DNA of 64,000 bases, taken from the NCBI RefSeq assembly GCF_947495825.1, contig NZ_CANMAH010000006.1, forward strand, positions 141,452-205,451. The letters run 5' to 3'. The DNA is from an uncultured Psychrobacter sp. GTDB taxonomy: Bacteria > Pseudomonadota > Gammaproteobacteria > Pseudomonadales > Moraxellaceae. This document shows, in pieces, positions 62,559-64,000 of this stretch; the first letter of the stretch is position 1, and each line of letters starts with the position of its first letter. The translations under genes and the position numbers were made by a program. Below the pieces are notes generated by a model. That model ran no database searches. It saw only the letters and a program-made list of their open reading frames with translations, and was not told the DNA's origin.

Positions 62559-64000
62559 ATGACGCAGCAATATCAAGTTCTAGCGCGTAAGTACCGCCCA
62601 AAAAACTTCCATGAGTTGGTCGGCCAAACGCATGTCTCACAAGCGTTGATTAATGCGATTGATTATAATCGTCTGCATCATGCTTATCTATTTACTGGTA
62701 CGCGCGGTGTGGGTAAGACGACGATTGCTCGTATTTTATCCAAATGTCTAAACTGTGAGACTGGCATTACCAGTACACCGTGCGGTGTTTGTGATAATTG
62801 TGTCGCTATCGACCAAGGACGTTTTATCGATCTGATTGAGATTGATGCAGCTTCGCGTACCAAGGTCGAAGACACACGTGAGCTACTAGACAATGTCCCT
62901 TACGCCCCAAGTCAGGGTCGCTATAAAGTGTACCTTATTGATGAGGTGCATATGCTATCTACACATAGCTTTAATGCGCTACTAAAGACGCTAGAAGAAC
63001 CACCTGAACATGTTAAGTTTTTGCTGGCGACCACTGATCCACAAAAGCTACCGATTACTATCATCTCACGCTGTTTACAGTTTGTGCTGCGCCCTTTACC
63101 GCAGACGTTACTCAGCGAGCATTTAGCAAACGTGTTAACGAAAGAGCAAGTTACTCATACCCAGCCTGCGCTTTGGCAGCTGGCGAGTGCGGCTAAAGGC
63201 TCTGTACGTGATGCGCTGTCATTAACTGATCAAGCCATTGCCTTCGGTCAAGGGTCACTTGATGATGTGACGGTCAATGCTATGCTAGGTCTGATTGATG
63301 CCGCTGATTTGGTCAGCCTAATCACCGATATTTATAACCATGACAAGTCAGCTGTTGCCGCTCATATTGAGCAGATGCGTGCACAAATGGTTGATGCAAC
63401 CAGTATGTTTGACGGACTCGCTGAGCTGCTGCATCAATTGGCATTGACGCAGCTGTTGCCTGAAGTGGCTTTAAACGTCAATGAAGCTCAAGCTCAAAAT
63501 ATCGTTACACTTGCTCAGCATATTAGTCCCGATGTTTTGCAATTATATTATGAAATCGTAGTACAAGCGCGCGAAGGCATCAAGCTTGCTAGTACACCAA
63601 TGCAAGCGCTTGAGATGTGTATTCTACGCCTCCTAGCGTTTCGCCCATTGTCTGTTGATGAGGTCTTAAAACCTCATTCGATTGAACCAACCGATTCAAA
63701 CACGTCCACAGAGTCAACTGATTTATCTGAGTCTATAGCTTCTGTAGGGCACGTTGCATCGTTACATGAACCGCAAACCTATAGTCTTGATAGTGCGAGC
63801 TATGCTAATCAAGAGGCTATTTCTAACGAGAGTAGCGAGAGTGTTGAGCCAGTTGTTGAGTCGACGGACAATGACGCCTACTTTTCAAATAGCGAGTTTT
63901 TAGAAAATGTAGCTAATAGTGAAGAGCCTGAACCAATTTCTGAGCCTGAACCAATTTCTGAGCCTGAACCAATTTCTGAGCCTGAACCAATTTCTGAGCC
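62559..64000 (+). CDS. dnaX: DNA polymerase III subunit tau/gamma (partial)
   Basis: This is the clamp-loader ATPase of the replicase. The frame from the ATG at 62559 (preceded by TGGA) is open to the right edge, so about 480 codons are present and the C-terminus is missing. The AAA+ module shows GTRGVGKTTIARILSK, the zinc cysteines CLNC, CGVC and DNC, Walker B LIDEVHMLS and sensor LLATTDPQKLP. After about residue 370 the sequence becomes acidic and low complexity. It ends in the window with four full copies of EPEPIS. No A6G-type slippery sequence for gamma is visible in the present part. Confidence 0.96.
   Translation, partial: MTQQYQVLARKYRPKNFHELVGQTHVSQALINAIDYNRLHHAYLFTGTRGVGKTTIARILSKCLNCETGITSTPCGVCDNCVAIDQGRFIDLIEIDAASRTKVEDTRELLDNVPYAPSQGRYKVYLIDEVHMLSTHSFNALLKTLEEPPEHVKFLLATTDPQKLPITIISRCLQFVLRPLPQTLLSEHLANVLTKEQVTHTQPALWQLASAAKGSVRDALSLTDQAIAFGQGSLDDVTVNAMLGLIDAADLVSLITDIYNHDKSAVAAHIEQMRAQMVDATSMFDGLAELLHQLALTQLLPEVALNVNEAQAQNIVTLAQHISPDVLQLYYEIVVQAREGIKLASTPMQALEMCILRLLAFRPLSVDEVLKPHSIEPTDSNTSTESTDLSESIASVGHVASLHEPQTYSLDSASYANQEAISNESSESVEPVVESTDNDAYFSNSEFLENVANSEEPEPISEPEPISEPEPISEPEPISE
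63924..64000 (+). repeat. in-frame 18-bp tandem repeat in dnaX
   Basis: The unit GAGCCTGAACCAATTTCT occurs four times in exact copies (63924-63995) and a fifth begins at the edge. It is in frame from codon 456 and encodes EPEPIS. The total copy number lies beyond the window. Confidence 0.95.

Noticed and set aside
1..64000. Prophage, integrative element, tRNA or CRISPR
   Set aside because: No integrase, structural phage gene, tRNA cloverleaf or repeat-spacer array was seen anywhere in the window.

Overview
The window looks like a chromosomal segment of a Psychrobacter-like gammaproteobacterium (Moraxellaceae). It has moderate-to-low GC and typical Moraxellaceae versions of housekeeping genes: RpoD, DnaG, BamD, TolQRAB, RF1, LysS and DnaX. 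Many of these proteins carry Asn/Asp/Gln/Thr-rich linkers. I saw no tRNA, rRNA, CRISPR array, prophage or complete insertion sequence. The genus is inferred from gene content, not from a database search.

Layout. 0-2.3 kb: the start of a NIF3-like gene (cut by the left edge), then a membrane-anchored one-PDZ serine protease. 2.3-8.5 kb: class Ia ribonucleotide reductase on the minus strand (nrdA, nrdB, [2Fe-2S] ferredoxin). This block is interrupted between nrdA and nrdB by an AT-rich unknown-group reverse transcriptase, a structured 310-bp non-coding segment and a Lys/Ala-rich small protein. 9-10.5 kb: a YbeD-like protein and a bestrophin-like channel. 10.7-15 kb: a very large orphan protein with an N-terminal P-loop NTPase and a C-terminal PD-(D/E)XK-like nuclease signature, probably a single-gene defence system. 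15-24 kb: rpoD, dnaG, bamD, rluD and pgeF. 24-26.7 kb: a YeeE/YedE sulfur transporter, a flavodoxin-like reductase and a small lipoprotein. 27.4-31.4 kb: three genes for a tri-haem membrane cytochrome c, a Tat-exported flavin amine oxidase and a mono-haem lipoprotein cytochrome, which together suggest a periplasmic amine dehydrogenase chain. 31.5-35.2 kb: tolQRAB without pal.

35.7-49.7 kb is catabolic: an AzgA-type purine permease, PutA with its C-terminal domain encoded as a separate gene, xanthine dehydrogenase xdhABC, guanine deaminase and a small unknown protein. Permease, XdhABC and GuaD together would import guanine/xanthine-type purines and convert them to urate. 49.9-64 kb: hrpA, a methyltransferase, an MliC-like lysozyme inhibitor, a DMT exporter, a nicotinamide-riboside salvage pair (PnuC plus NadR-type kinase), a FabH-like synthase, prfA, lysS and the 5' part of dnaX. 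The visible dnaX ends in an in-frame 18-bp tandem repeat.

The best candidates for something undescribed are the reverse transcriptase inside the ribonucleotide reductase cluster, the giant NTPase-nuclease, the PutA fission and the amine oxidase-cytochrome locus. Functions are inferred from motifs recognised by eye. No searches or structure predictions were run.
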